A DNA stretch of 6,175 bases from Pelobacter sp. UBA5610 (GTDB lineage Bacteria > Desulfobacterota > Desulfuromonadia > Desulfuromonadales > Syntrophotaleaceae). A program made the translations under genes and the position numbers. The notes under the pieces were generated by a model. The model searched no databases. It worked only from the letters and a program-made list of their open reading frames with translations, and was not told the origin of the DNA. Within the stretch, counting starts at the first letter, position 1; the number at the start of each line of letters is the position of its first letter. The stretch spans positions 1 through 6,175 of the forward strand of contig DIKU01000024.1 of assembly GCA_002424645.1 (NCBI GenBank), written 5' to 3'. Positions 6,029-6,175 of this stretch are shown here, piece by piece.

Positions 6029-6058
6029 CCCCAAAAAGAATTCTATTTTTGCTGATAA

Positions 6059-6175
6059 CTTTTTAGCCTTCGACCTTTAATCAACGCCATTTTTATAAGA
6101 AGATATCTATGCGAAAATCTTCCAGACGTTTATCCGGATATCAAAATAACTCTGGCTGGCGAAGCTTCCAGAGCG
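6059..6175. other. Right edge: possible partial coding sequence, frame and strand unresolved
   Basis: Three readings stay open to the window end. (a) Plus strand from ATG 6109, beginning MRKSSRRL, with a weak AAGAAG ahead of it. (b) Plus strand from just after a stop at 6056-6058, containing LPDVYPDIKITLAGEASRA; this looks the most protein-like but has no ATG, GTG or TTG. (c) Minus strand ending at TAG 6109-6107 with the tail FDIRINVWKIFA. Too little is visible to choose between them or to name a family. Confidence 0.25.

Noticed and set aside
3598..6175. c-di-GMP (GEMM-type) riboswitch in any of the non-coding stretches, looked for because of the PilZ gene
   Set aside because: I could not find the conserved GCAAAGCC-type core or paired elements on either strand by eye. 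A covariance-model search would be decisive.

Overview
The window looks like chromosomal DNA from a Gram-negative, motile bacterium that probably signals with cyclic di-GMP. The best guess is a Desulfuromonadia member (the Geobacter / Pelobacter / Desulfuromonas group). The grounds are the style of the chemoreceptor (long signalling hairpin, Pro/Ala-rich linker, acidic-aromatic tail ending SEFGRY), an outer-membrane-type lipoprotein, and a receiver-like protein fused to a PilZ domain. The taxonomic guess is inference, since no search was possible.

Left part (1-1620, minus strand). A two-gene DNA-repair unit is read leftwards: an Mre11/SbcD-type nuclease (193-1464), then, 43 nt downstream, the first 49 codons of a Rad50/SbcC-type ATPase with an intact Walker A motif that runs off the left edge. 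Such pairs form an ATP-driven nuclease acting on DNA ends and hairpins. A weak promoter candidate lies just upstream of the nuclease gene. A GC-rich hairpin at 1588-1617 insulates the pair from the gene upstream.

Middle (1642-3597, minus strand). One large gene encodes a complete transmembrane methyl-accepting chemotaxis protein of 651 residues: TM1, a four-helix-bundle-sized periplasmic sensor, TM2, HAMP, a second HAMP-like segment, a long cytoplasmic hairpin with the conserved CheA/CheW-contacting tip, then a Pro/Ala-rich linker and a short tail.

3598-4053 is an AT-rich divergent intergenic region (about 30% G+C by hand count over 3661-3840). It carries the upstream signals of the receptor (left) and of a lipoprotein (right), including a 7+1+7 dyad at 3993-4007.

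Right part (4054-5887, plus strand). A 273-residue lipoprotein joins a SPOR peptidoglycan-binding domain to an NlpC/P60 cysteine peptidase domain, so it is probably a cell-wall hydrolase. After 337 bp without a convincing gene comes a 224-residue protein with a degenerate CheY-like N-terminus and a C-terminal PilZ domain that keeps both c-di-GMP contact motifs (RxxxR and DxSxxG). Beyond it, 5888-6108 holds a large imperfect inverted repeat, probably a terminator. The last ~65 bases look partly coding but cannot be assigned to a frame.

The four loci do not form one operon or an obvious joint system. Chemoreceptor, c-di-GMP effector and wall hydrolase share a broad envelope/motility theme, but the sequence shows no direct link between them. 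I found no mobile element, CRISPR array, tRNA/rRNA gene or clear riboswitch, and nothing I would call a previously undescribed system. The points most worth following are the two domain fusions, the receptor tail, the dyad at 3993-4007 and the unresolved right edge.
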